Shown piece after piece: positions 8,904 through 20,900 of a stretch of 64,000 nt of DNA. Origin of the DNA: a virus; IMG/VR virus record IMGVR_UViG_3300024346_009227, positions 52,975 to 116,974 of that record; one strand, 5' to 3'. Position 1 is the first letter of the stretch. Each line of letters starts with the position of its first letter. The notes under the pieces were generated by a model. The model was given only the letters and a program-made list of their open reading frames with translations, was not told the DNA's origin and did no database searches. Position numbers and translations under genes: made by a program.

Positions 8904-11900
8904 CTATGAATTCATTTCATTTTTAAGTTGTTTACCTATCTGTGTAACTATCCATCCTTTTAGTTCTTCTGTCGCTTGTGTTACCGCTGTATATACACCT
9001 TCTGGATTAAAGTCAATATTTAAAGAAGCATTCAAATTGCCCATTACTTCTATATTTATTATTGATGGTATTTTATTAACTTGTGTTTGTAATGCTTCAG
9101 CATAAGCTTTAAATGTATCTATTTGTTCGCCAAAAGGCTTAAGGAATGTAGTTCCTAGTTTGTTTATTGCATCAGCTAATTGTGTAACGGAAGTCATATC
9201 TATTGCTGGAGTTGCGTTTTCTTGCTGATTTGGAACAAATGCCCCTCTTCTAGCATACATAACTCCACCATTAGACATATAACTAGTATTTCCATTTATA
9301 TGTTTTAATAAATTTAAATTTTTAGATGTTGATTCTCTATTTACCACAAACTCTCCTGGTGTGAGCATGGCAGGAACAGTGTCTGTACCTCTTGGTGTGA
9401 ATCCACCATCTGCAAAATAGTTTACCAGACCACCAGAATTATAACCTTTTCTTTTTGACATTTTGTTGGCAGAATCAGCAAAACTTCCAACTCCAGCATT
9501 AAATCTAGACGAAGAAGCTAATATGTTTTGTGATCCTTCCTTATTAGCATTTGCCCCACTCTTAAATGAATCGCCACTTTGAACAAATTTGTTTCCAACT
9601 CCAGATAATTTTCCAGTTAATTCATTTATTCCAGATTCTATTGGATCTACTTTCTTGCCACGAATATTTCCAACACTACCACCAGTTCTAAACCCAGTAA
9701 CTTCTTTGCCACTATTGATTGCATGTAACAGAGAATAATTTTTAGATGAAGCTTGTTTATTTACTACAAACTCACCTGGAGTCAACATAGCTGGAATAGT
9801 ATCTACATTGCCACCAGTACTATATGAACCTAGATCCATTCCAAGAAAACTTAATTTTTGTCTTTGTGGTTGTTGTGGTTGTTCCTGTCTCTTTTTGGCA
9901 AATGCTGCCATTTGACGATAACCACTAGGCATTTGTTCTTGTGGTTGTTGTTGCATCTGTTGCTGTGGAGCTTGATTAAAGAAGCTTTCTGCATAATTAC
10001 TTGATTGAAATGCTGGTTGAGCAACTTGAAGGTTTTGTGGTCGTTGTTGTGCCTGTTGTTGTGGCAACTTTCCTGCAAAATTACTTGGTCTTGGACCTGA
10101 TTGTAATGCTGCTAATGCTGCTTGTTGTTTTTGTTGTTGTGATTGTTGCTGAGGATTCTGATTAACTTGAAGTTGTGATCTAAATCTATTCGCTCTTTGT
10201 CGTTCTATAGCATTTCTTGCTAGTGTTGATCTTTGTTGTCTAGCCCAATCATCTTGAAGTTCTCTTTGTTTTTTTTCTTCCGCTTCTTTTTTAAGTTTCG
10301 CCCTTAAATATTCATCTGTTGCAAATGGGTTTGCTGGTGATAATGTTGTAAGTCCATTTTCCGCATAAATCAAACCACCTAAACTTGCATATGTACTACC
10401 AGATTCTTCTTCTTGTTGTTTTTTTTGTTCTTCTAGATATTCTTTGATTTGTTTTTTAAATTCATCAGAATTACTTTGTATTCCTGATTCATTTGCTTTT
10501 GCTGTTTTTAATGCGTTTACTTCTGCACCAGTAGCAGAAATATTTCCAAAGGGATTGTTGCCACCACGCATTCTAGACTGAACATCTCCAAGCATACCCA
10601 TTGCTGCTGATGTTACGCCTTCGCCACCAGGCTTAGTTGGATCTTGAAAAGATAGTGCTTGTTGAGCAGAAACGCCACCAGACCCAGTAGAAAATCCAGC
10701 TTGCGTATTATCAAAAAGACTACCAGTTCCATCATTAAATCTAGTGTTAGAAAACATTTGGAATGCATTGTTTTCAGCTTGATTTTTTGCTGCTATTCTA
10801 TTAGTTATGTCTGAAGTAGTAGCTTTTCCAATATTGTCAATATATCCTTCTTGATCAACAGTAAGAGATGTTTCTTCTTCACTGCCACTATAAGAACCTA
10901 AATTTGCTCTTCTTTTTAAGTATCCGCCATCATATAAATAACTTACTAATCCACCGCTTGCATATCCAAGTAATTTTTCCGTATTTGACTTAAAAAGATC
11001 TACGCCTTTATGCTGTACTTTTTCTTGAAGATAGTCTTTTCCAACATGTTTTGCTCCATGTAGAGCAGTCTCAAGTGATGGCTTCATTGCAAATTTTGAA
11101 ATCGCAGATATCCCTGCTTTTGCAAGTCCAGTCATCCCCATAGCATTAAAGACCATATCTGTTGCAGCATTATTGCTGTTGTCTTCATTTTGTAAAAATT
11201 GATTCTGTCTACGAGAGAAAGTTTGAGTTGCCCTATTAGAAGTAGATTCTAAATCATCTTTCCTATCTTGCATGTAAGTATATTTATCTTTATTTTTATC
11301 ATCAACTAAATATCTCGAATCTTCTTCGTATTTTTTTTGTCTATTCATTTTTTCATAAAATGCTTTTTTTCTTGCTTGTCCACCATCTTCTAAATAAACT
11401 ATTCCACCAGTAGCTGAATATCCAACATCTTTACCACTATTTATTGCACTTAATAAGTCACCATGTTTAGCAGTAGCAGAGGCATTTATTACAAACTCAC
11501 CTGGCGTAAGCATAGCTGGTACTGTATCTGTACCTTTAGGCTTAAAGAACGAAGGATCAGGATTAGGACTATGGCTAGGAACACCACCAGATGAAAGATA
11601 GCTTACCATTCCACCAGATGACATTTTTCTAGCTTGTCTTTGTCGTTCTATTTGTGCTGCTGCTTCTTCTCTAGTTATTTCACCCCTATTTAATCGACTT
11701 TCAACACTTAGTTCTCCATATTGTCCTTCAAATAATTGTTGCTCTTTGGTTGCTCTAGGAAGTCTAGCTGCAAGAGCACTCTGTTCTTTTTGTTCTTTTA
11801 TAATTGCAGCTTGAAATTCATTTGGTTCACCTTTAACCACATTTTTATTTTCTTCTGGTGCGATAGCTTTTGTTTCACCTTTCATTTGCTTCAATCTATT

Positions 11901-14900
11901 TTTCATTGCCTCTCTAGTTTTAGCATTTTCAATATTTGCAACATCTAAATTTCTTTTATAATCAATTTTTCTTTGTTTTTTACCATCAACATCTTCTTCT
12001 ACAACTACTGCTTTTGATGAAATAGTTGCATATCCTGGAGAATTACTAACAAGATTTAAAAAATCTTCTGTCGTAAAAAGACCTGGACCGTCTGCTGGAA
12101 ATGTAAAAGAGCTATTAGGACTTCCTAATGTTGGTCTATCTCCAGCTAATTGTTTTAATCCATCATTTGTATATGCTTGGTCTGCAAGTTCATTTCCATT
12201 AATGCTTGGAGCTACCGCAGCAAATTTTGCTAATGCAGCCATAGGATTTGAAAATGCAGTAGTAATTACATCAGTAGCTGCACTAAGTGTAGAAGAAAGA
12301 CTTTTATAAGGAGCAGCTATTCTCAATGCGGTATTTTTGGCAGACATAGAAACTTGACCTTTTCCAGTTGCTGCCTTTATAGTTGCATAAGCACCATCTT
12401 CACCTTCTGCAAAATCAATTCCAGAGAATGGTCTAACAATTTTTTGTGCTTTTCCTTCTTGTTTTTCGGAAAGCTTATCTAATAGATTAAAGTCTTTATT
12501 TCTTCCAATAGCACCTTCTAAGCTCTTTCTGCTTATACCACCAACATTTGCTGCTGCTGCATTAAGAACGCTCAACGCATTTATTTTTCCTTCTTCTATC
12601 GCCCTTACAACTAAAGGTATAGCATCTGGTCCAGCTTGTTTTACTTTTGCATCAACAAAACCCTTAGTGTCTTTTATGTTTGAGTATTGATCAATAAAGT
12701 CAAGAAGACCCTTACCACTTATTGCTAAAGATCTTGTGCTTGCCTGTTGTTTAAAGAAAGAACCAACAATTTCTTTTTGGAATGGAAGTATAAGTTTAGG
12801 ATTATCAAAGTCTTCTTTTGCCAAACTTCCTTTTTGTCCACTGTATAAATTATTGTATTCTTTTAAGCCTAAAGGTATTAATTGATTTGGATCTTTACCA
12901 ATTTCAGCAAATTCTTTTTTGTTTAATTCTTCGCCTTGATTTTTAGCAAAAATACCTTTTAGCTTTACCATTTTGCCAAGTATAGCACTAGCTTGCACTT
13001 CTCTTCTTAAACCTATTTGTGCTAATCTTCCTGCATCGCCCTGTCTCTTTAAGAAAAGCTCGTCTTCTTTTCCCATATCTGTAGCGACAAACTTCTCTCC
13101 AGTTCCTTCTTTTATTTGAGTAAGATAAGCCTTAGAGTCAACATAGCTCTTATCTATTTCTGGTCTATTTTGACCATAAGCATTTCTTAACTTTTCATTA
13201 GATGTTAATCCAATTTGGTTATAGCTTGTTCTTCTTAGCTTTAATATTTCTAATTCTGCTTTTTTCTTAGATTCTAATTCTTTATTCCCTCTTGCTGCAA
13301 GAACCTCATTCTCTGCCATTCTTATCTGCGTATCTATGGGCGTTGTGCCTTCTTCGTTTGCAATGTTGGCAACTATATTTTCTTGTTTCTTTTCTGAAAC
13401 AATGTCTTTCTTTTGTGCTTTTAAATTTGCTATTGTTGCAATATATTGTGGTATTTTAGCATCTATATCAGCATCTATACCTTTATTAGATTCAGCACCA
13501 ATATTTTTAAAGTAATCTGGATTTATTTGAAATTGATCTAAACTTTCTATTTTTTCTGGTATGTTATATTTTTTATTCCAATCAATTATTTTCTTTTCTT
13601 TTAAATAATTTTCTATTAATTCTTTTCTTGTTGGTATTTTCTTTTTTGATTCTTCTTCTAAAAGATTTACATCGGTGTCGGTATGTTTATCCCCATAATT
13701 CTTAATGCCTTTCCATTTTTCTCCACCGCTTTTCCAAGCAAGAGCTTTTTGTTTTTCTGGACCATTCCAAAAATAAGTATCATAAAAATCACCTTGTGAT
13801 CCACTAAAAGCATTTGATTTTTGTGCATCTCCATTGTGAAAAGTTGTAAATAAACCGCCCCTTACATTTTTTGAAAGCTTTGGATAATCATCTTCCTTAA
13901 TTGAATTTGTAGTTAAATCAGAAAAGTGATCTATAAAAGTTCCAGTAATCCTAGCATCTTTATATGCTCGATGTCCTCTTAGATAATTATCTAAATCAAA
14001 TACTCTTGCAACCTTTCTTTGTAATGGTCTAATAAGGCCAAATGCAGAAGTAACTTGTTGAAGTCCAGCACCAATCGTTCTACGCCATGTTGTATCAGAT
14101 GTAGCATCATTATCAAATTTTGCTTTTGTATGATCATCAACTGCATCTGGCCCATAATTTAACATTAAAGGTATAAGTTTTTCTTTAACTTTTTTTGCTT
14201 TATCTTTTTCTAAGTTTTCTGTAGATAAGCCTCCTTTATCACTAATTTCTTTTTTAATGCTTTCATATTCTTTGTTAAGTGTTGTTTTTGCTTCTTGTGA
14301 CGAACCTTCTTTTATTTGAATTTGTTTAAAGTTTGAAAAAATATTTCCAAAATCTTGAAGTGCTTCAAATCCACCATTTTCTTCAATTGTTTTTTTAACA
14401 TTAGGATTTTGAGAAAGTTGTCCACTAGATAAAGACGAAATAACTTCAGATAATATAGACAGAGATGTTTTTTCTCTATCTTCTGGTTTTACTATTGCAG
14501 AAGGAACATTGCTTAATGATGATTTTACAAGTGAGTCGTATTTTCCTTTTATGTTGCTTTTAATTGCTGCTGTTTTTTGTTCATTCGTTGGTCCTACTTG
14601 ATTCCATATATTCATCACTTCTTCTGATGCTTTTATTCTTTTATCTAATACTTCTCCACCTTCTGCTAAATATGATGTTTTTCCACTATTGATAGACTTT
14701 AACAAAGGCAAGTTTTGTTGTGCTGCACTTCTATTTACTACAAATTCTCCTGGTGTTAGCATTGCTGGAACAGTATCAGTTCCTCTTGGAGAAAATGCTT
14801 GACCGCCAATTGCAAATCCAATTGCTTGTGCAGGATTAACATTGGCGTTAACTGGAGCAATACCTTGTTGTTGTGCTGCTAATCCACTAATAGATGCAGA

Positions 14901-17900
14901 CAATCTATTAATATTAGCTGTAGCAGCATCTGCTGCTGCTGTAAGTTTTACTCCAATTCCTTGATTTAATTCACTAACTGCTGTAAGACTAGATTCAAAT
15001 TTTTCTGCATTTATTCCTTGGTCCTCTGCTTTATTTGCAATTTTAACCCCAAGAGAATTTGATCCTCCAAGTTCTTGTTCGGATTTACTTACTTTTTCTC
15101 TTGCATCTTTATTTGTTTGTTGCGTAACATTTTGTACGGCTTTTGTTATTGCATCTTGTATATTTCCACCTTCTGAAACTGTAGCTATTGCTTCTGATTG
15201 AACAGATTTGCTTTCTTTTCCTGATAATCCTATTTTTGATAATATTTCATTTAATGTATCTGATTTTGCAGCAATTTCTTTTGCTGCTTCTGGACCTTGT
15301 TTATTAGAAAATGAACTTCCTATTGATTTTTTAAATTCATCACCCCTTAAAGATTCTCCAACATTTGAATATTTTTTATCTGCTTCTTTTTTTTCTTCTC
15401 TTGCTTTTATTAAACTTGATATTTTTCCTTTGTTTGCTGTAACATCTTTTAGGTTTTCATCAGTTACTCCAGCTTCTCTAAGAAAACCACTTTTTTCTTG
15501 AACATCTTTTATTCTTGCAGACTTTTGAACTTCCCTATTTTTTTCATCTTGAACTTGACTCTTTTCCATGCCAGCAATAAATTTATCTAGGTTTGAATAA
15601 AATGTAGTGTTCTGTTTTGTCAACTGAGAAAAATAATCAGTCTGTAAACTTCTTTGATTTCCAATTAACTCTTGATTTGCTTTTACTTGTTCGTCATATA
15701 CTTTAGCTAATTTTCCAACCAACATATCTTCTTCTGGTTTCTTTTTTCCTAAACCAGTAGTATTACGCACAATATTGTCCGCAATATCTTTTCCAACTGG
15801 ACCAAAACTATCTAAAAATGCAAAAAGTGCCTTGTTTTGTTCAGAACTAAAATTACTTACATTTCCACCTTGAGCTTGTGCTTGTTTAAGTAATCCTTGT
15901 CCTTGAACTCTATCTCTTAATATTTTTTGTCTTTCTTTTGGATCTGCCGTTAAAAACTCTCTTCCTCTTTGAGTTTCATTATCTCTTTCTTGTCTTACTT
16001 GACCAAGCTTGCCTTCCAAAATAGCAAGATTGTTTGATTGATCTGCCAAGTTCTTTAATGACTCTTGCAAATTTGAAGCTTCTGATTTTAATTTAACTAA
16101 CTCAGATGCTGCACCTCTAAATGCAGCCCCACCACCTTCTGCACCAGAAGCATTCTGTACTTTTGGTTCTAACTCCCTAATTCTTTCTTGTGTTCTTTTT
16201 AGATTATCTCCGATTACTCTAGAGTCCTGTGCTTCTGCTCCTTTAGTTCCAGTAAGCCTTTCTTGATTTGTTCTAAAGCCCTGCATTTGTCTATCTACTG
16301 AAATCAAGTTCCCTGCTTGTGATGGCAAACCAGCATTTGTAGCAACAGTCTCTGCTGTAAACTTATCTCTCTGTAGTTTTGCACCTTCTAAGTTTTTAAA
16401 AGATTCGCCAATTTGTTTTTGTCTTTGAGCTAAATTTTCTAAACCACTAATATATTGATTACTTGCATTTTCTAATCTTTGACTTATATCTTTAGCTGCA
16501 TTTAAAAATGGGTCTTTTATATTACCAAGTAGTTTTTCTGCAACCTTAGATACATCGCCACCAGCTTCAGCAAGCAGCTTCGTGTATTCTTGTCCAGATA
16601 CATTTCCAGCAACAGAACTAACAACTCTTTCTGCTCCAGCCCCACTAATACCTTGAGCACTTAAAGCTTCTCTTAAACCAGAGGCTATTTGTATGGCTAT
16701 GTCCTGACCACCAACAGGATCTTCTATTGCACCAGCAAGTAATGACGGCAATGCTTGTGAGGCTGCATTAATTGCATTTCCTTGAGTCTTAAATTCATTG
16801 CCATAAGTTCCAAGTGAATCAGAAAGTTTAGAAACGGCAGAATTAAAAGAATTAAAGTCTGGAGTTGATTTTTGATCAAACTGATTAGAAATTCCAGTTA
16901 CTTTTGTTGATCCAATACCGCCACTAAAAAATGACTCATTTGTGCTTAACCTATTAGAGAAACTTTCTACCGAATTAGCAGCAGCAACAACTGCTTCTGA
17001 TAATAATGCCATAGAATTTATAGATCTTTGATTTACAGTTACTGCTTCTTTTTGAGTTTTTTCTAATTGTGCAGCTTTAAAAGAATCTTTCATTACTTTT
17101 ACAATTTCTTTTTTAACATCATCAAAGCTTACATTTCTTGCATTAGCAATTTTTTGTATTTGTGCATTATTAAATCCACCACCGCCACTAGTTAATTTGG
17201 TATCTAATGATGCTGCAAAATCTTTATAGTCTAATGTTCCAGCATTTCCACCAGCCTGTCTTACTGCACTAGAACCAAGTTGTTCGGCTTGTTTATTTAA
17301 AATATTCGTAAGTGGAACTATTTGTGCAGCACCAGCTTCTTTTTGACTTTTTGAATTTAATTCGTTGAATTTTTTAACATCAAATCCACCAAAACCGCCA
17401 CCAGTAATTCCAGATATTAGTCTGTCAAAACCATTTTTCTCTCCACCAGCTTCAACGAATGCTTTTCCAGCGTTTGCTTCAGTAATAATTTTTTGATTTG
17501 CTGCAATTGATTCGGCAATAGTATCATCAAAAGTTCTTAACCCAGTATTTAATTTATCAAATGTTCCTTGCAATCCTGTTAGTGCAGCACCTAACTTTAC
17601 TTCTCTTATTTGTGCCTCTGCTTCTTTAGTGCCATCAGCATAACCTTTTATTAATCCAACAAATGCACCTAAAGCACCGCCTACAAGAGTACCTACTGGC
17701 CCAAGTGCCGAAAAAGCGGTAGCAGTAGTAGCAGCATATGTTCCAGCTTTTTCAATAGCACCAGCAAATTGAAGTGTGGACCTATAAGCTTCTTGCTGTG
17801 CTTTATCTTCAACAACTACTCCTTGTTCATTTGCTTTTGCAAGAGAAGAAACTTCTGGTGCTCCTGCTCTCATTCCAGAAGCAAGTAAAGATCCACCAAC

Positions 17901-20900
17901 AGCAGCAGTTGTTATTCTATTGGCGTAACCAGATGCTCTATCTTGTTTAAACTGTCTTTCTCCCTCTGCACCAGCTTCAAAATCAGTTCGTTTTGAACCT
18001 ACAAGTCTTTGCCCAAAATCTTTTACCTTACCTTGGAATGTTAAATCGCCACTTTCTTTATAATCTCCACCTTTAATTAATTTTGATCCTAAAGACTTAT
18101 CTCCTGTTAGTTCTCCTTGTTTATTAAAAACTGCCCCTCTTTTTCCTTGAGCAAACTGCTTAGTGTATTGATCAGTCATAGACTGGATTTGCAATTCGCT
18201 AACAGGTTTTACTTCTTTTTGTGCTTTTGCTCTAAGTTGTTTTTCTGTTGCTGCTCTATATTCATTAACTATTCCACTTCTTATATCTTCTCTTTCGCTT
18301 TTTCTAGGGGCTTTACCATCATTTTGTTTAGCGTATTCTTTTTCTCTTTGTTTTGAAATTTGTTTTATTGAATCAGGTGTAGTTATTGGCTTTGTTTGTC
18401 CAATTGGCCTTCCTTTTTCATTTACAATCTCACCCTTTGCATTTACTTGGAATGATCTAGTGGCTTTTTCTCCTGATGCTTTTGCTGCTGCTTTTGCCGT
18501 TTCGGCTTTTTGTATATTTGCTTCTGCATCTTTTATAGATTGTTCTGTTTTTAAAATTTCATTTTGAACATTTAATTGTTTAGTTCCAACAGCAGTAATG
18601 CTATTTTCTATTGCCACTCTATTTTGAGCATTTGTATTTCTATCATTAAGAAGTTTTTGATAATCTTGATTTAACTTTAAAATTTGTGCATCTTCTTTTG
18701 ATGTGTCTACTGCCGTTCTTGCCTTAGTATCTCTTGCGTTTGTTGCTGTAGTCAAAGCACTTTCAGCTTTTGTTATTTTTGCATCTATTGCTTTTGATTT
18801 TAATGGTTTTTCAGCTTCCAATTTTTCTGCTTTCGCCTTATCGATTTCTTCCTGTTCTTTTTTTGTGTTAGGAACTTTGTTGTCTCTTGCAGTAGTAGCT
18901 TGCGTAAGAGCATCTTCTGCTCTCATTATTTTTGTGTCTATGTTTTTTGTTTTTAATGGCTTACTAGCTTTTGCTAATTCGTCTTTTGCTTTATCAATTT
19001 CTTCTTGTTCTTTTTTTGTGTTAGGTCCAGCAGCAGTTTTATCTGCCATCTGTTTTGTCAATACATCTCTTTGTCTTTTTGCTTCTGCTATTTGTGCATT
19101 CACAACTCTAACTGATTCACCAGCATCTAATTTAGATTTTTTTCTTGCTTCTAGAACAGAAATTCTTCCGGTAATATTTCCAACTTTTGCAGTTTCACTT
19201 TTTAAGTTTACTGGCTGTTGAGATTTTAATCTTTTTGCTTCTTCTGCTTCTGCAAGTCTTTGACTCGCTGCATCAATTTTTGCTTGCTTCGCTTCTTGCA
19301 TGTCCTTCTTTTTTTGCTTTAAATCATCGACTTTTTGTTTTGTCGAAACAACTCTTTTATTTTCTTGAGTTAAATCTACTGGTTGAGCTTCTTTTGTGAT
19401 TTTTGCTTGTTCTGCTGCTGCAATTCTTTGATCTGCTGCATCTATTTTTGCTTGTCTAGCCTCTTCCATGTCTTTCTTTTTATCTTTTAATTCATTTACT
19501 TTTGTTTGTGCAGATCCAACCCTTGTATTTTCTTTAGTTAAATCTTGTCCTGCTGCTGCTTTTGCATCTCTAGCAGCTACTATTGCTGTACCCTTTGCCC
19601 TTAATTCTAATTCAGCAGTATATGAAGCATCTGCTGCATCTGTATTCTTCTGAAGTGCTTCCGCTAAACTAGTTGCTTCTTTACCTAAAGTAGATAGTGT
19701 TTTACCAAAACCCTTTAGTTCTGTATTAAAAACACCAATATTTGATTTTTCTGCCGATATGTCTTGATCTGCTCTAGCAACATTTCCAATTGCTTGATTT
19801 GATGTTTGATTTTGAACTTTTATTTCACTTACAATTCTTGTGGCTTCTGCTTTTGCATCTTTTTTTGATATTTCTGGATCTGACTCCATTATTTGATCAA
19901 CTAATGTTAAAAGTATTTTCTTTAAATTGTTTGGGCTATTTAAAAATGTATCACTAACTATACTATTACCAACTTCACCACCTTTTTTAAATTTTGCAAA
20001 ACTATTCATTTGATGAAGTTTATTAGCACCAATTTTCTTTGCTTCGCTAGGGCTATATACATATTCACCTGGCGTGAGTAATGCAGGAACTTTACCACCA
20101 GATGCAAATTTGTGAGCATTAGCTAAATTATCAATGCCTATGCTATTAACTGAAGACTTTTTAATTACAAAAGAACCTTCGTCTAAATCCATTGGAACTG
20201 TGTCAGAATTGCCAGTTCCTGGTACTAATCCACCAGAAGCAAAACCCCTAGCTTTTTTTCTTTCTTCCATCATTTCTTTTGTGATTGCTACTGATTTTCC
20301 TAAAGTTGGATCTAATGCTAATGCAGGAAGTGGCTTGTATATATCTTCACTATATTTTTTAGATTCTTTGGTCTTTTTAGATGGTTTCCTTACCATTATT
20401 GGTGGGGCATCTCCTTTGCCTATGCTTTTACTAAATTTTCTTTCACGACTACGAGATTCCCTATTTGTCTCTTCTATTGATGCCTTTTTTATACCAAAAA
20501 TATCATTTCTTTTTTGTTCGAGATATTCGCCCCAAGATCTTTCTGGTGCAATTCTCCGAATATTTGTATTTATTGGTGTGATACCATCATTCATTAAAGA
20601 CAATTTTCTTAGTGCTTCCTCTTTATCTCTAGCGGGAATACTTCCTTTTTTACCCTGTTCGTCTTGATAAGAAAATCTAGCCAAACCTTTATTTTTTTCA
20701 TCTTCTGATTTTCTTGATTTTTCATACATCATACCGCCAACTGCTCCAGCACCAAATCCTAAAGTGCCACCAATAAATGCCCCCGGAATACCACCAAGAA
20801 GAGCACCACCAACAGCACCAGTAATACCTCCAGCAATAGCACCAGCGGGTCCAGCCAAAATTCCTTTAGCATCTCTTTCTTGTCTTTCTGATTCTTCTAT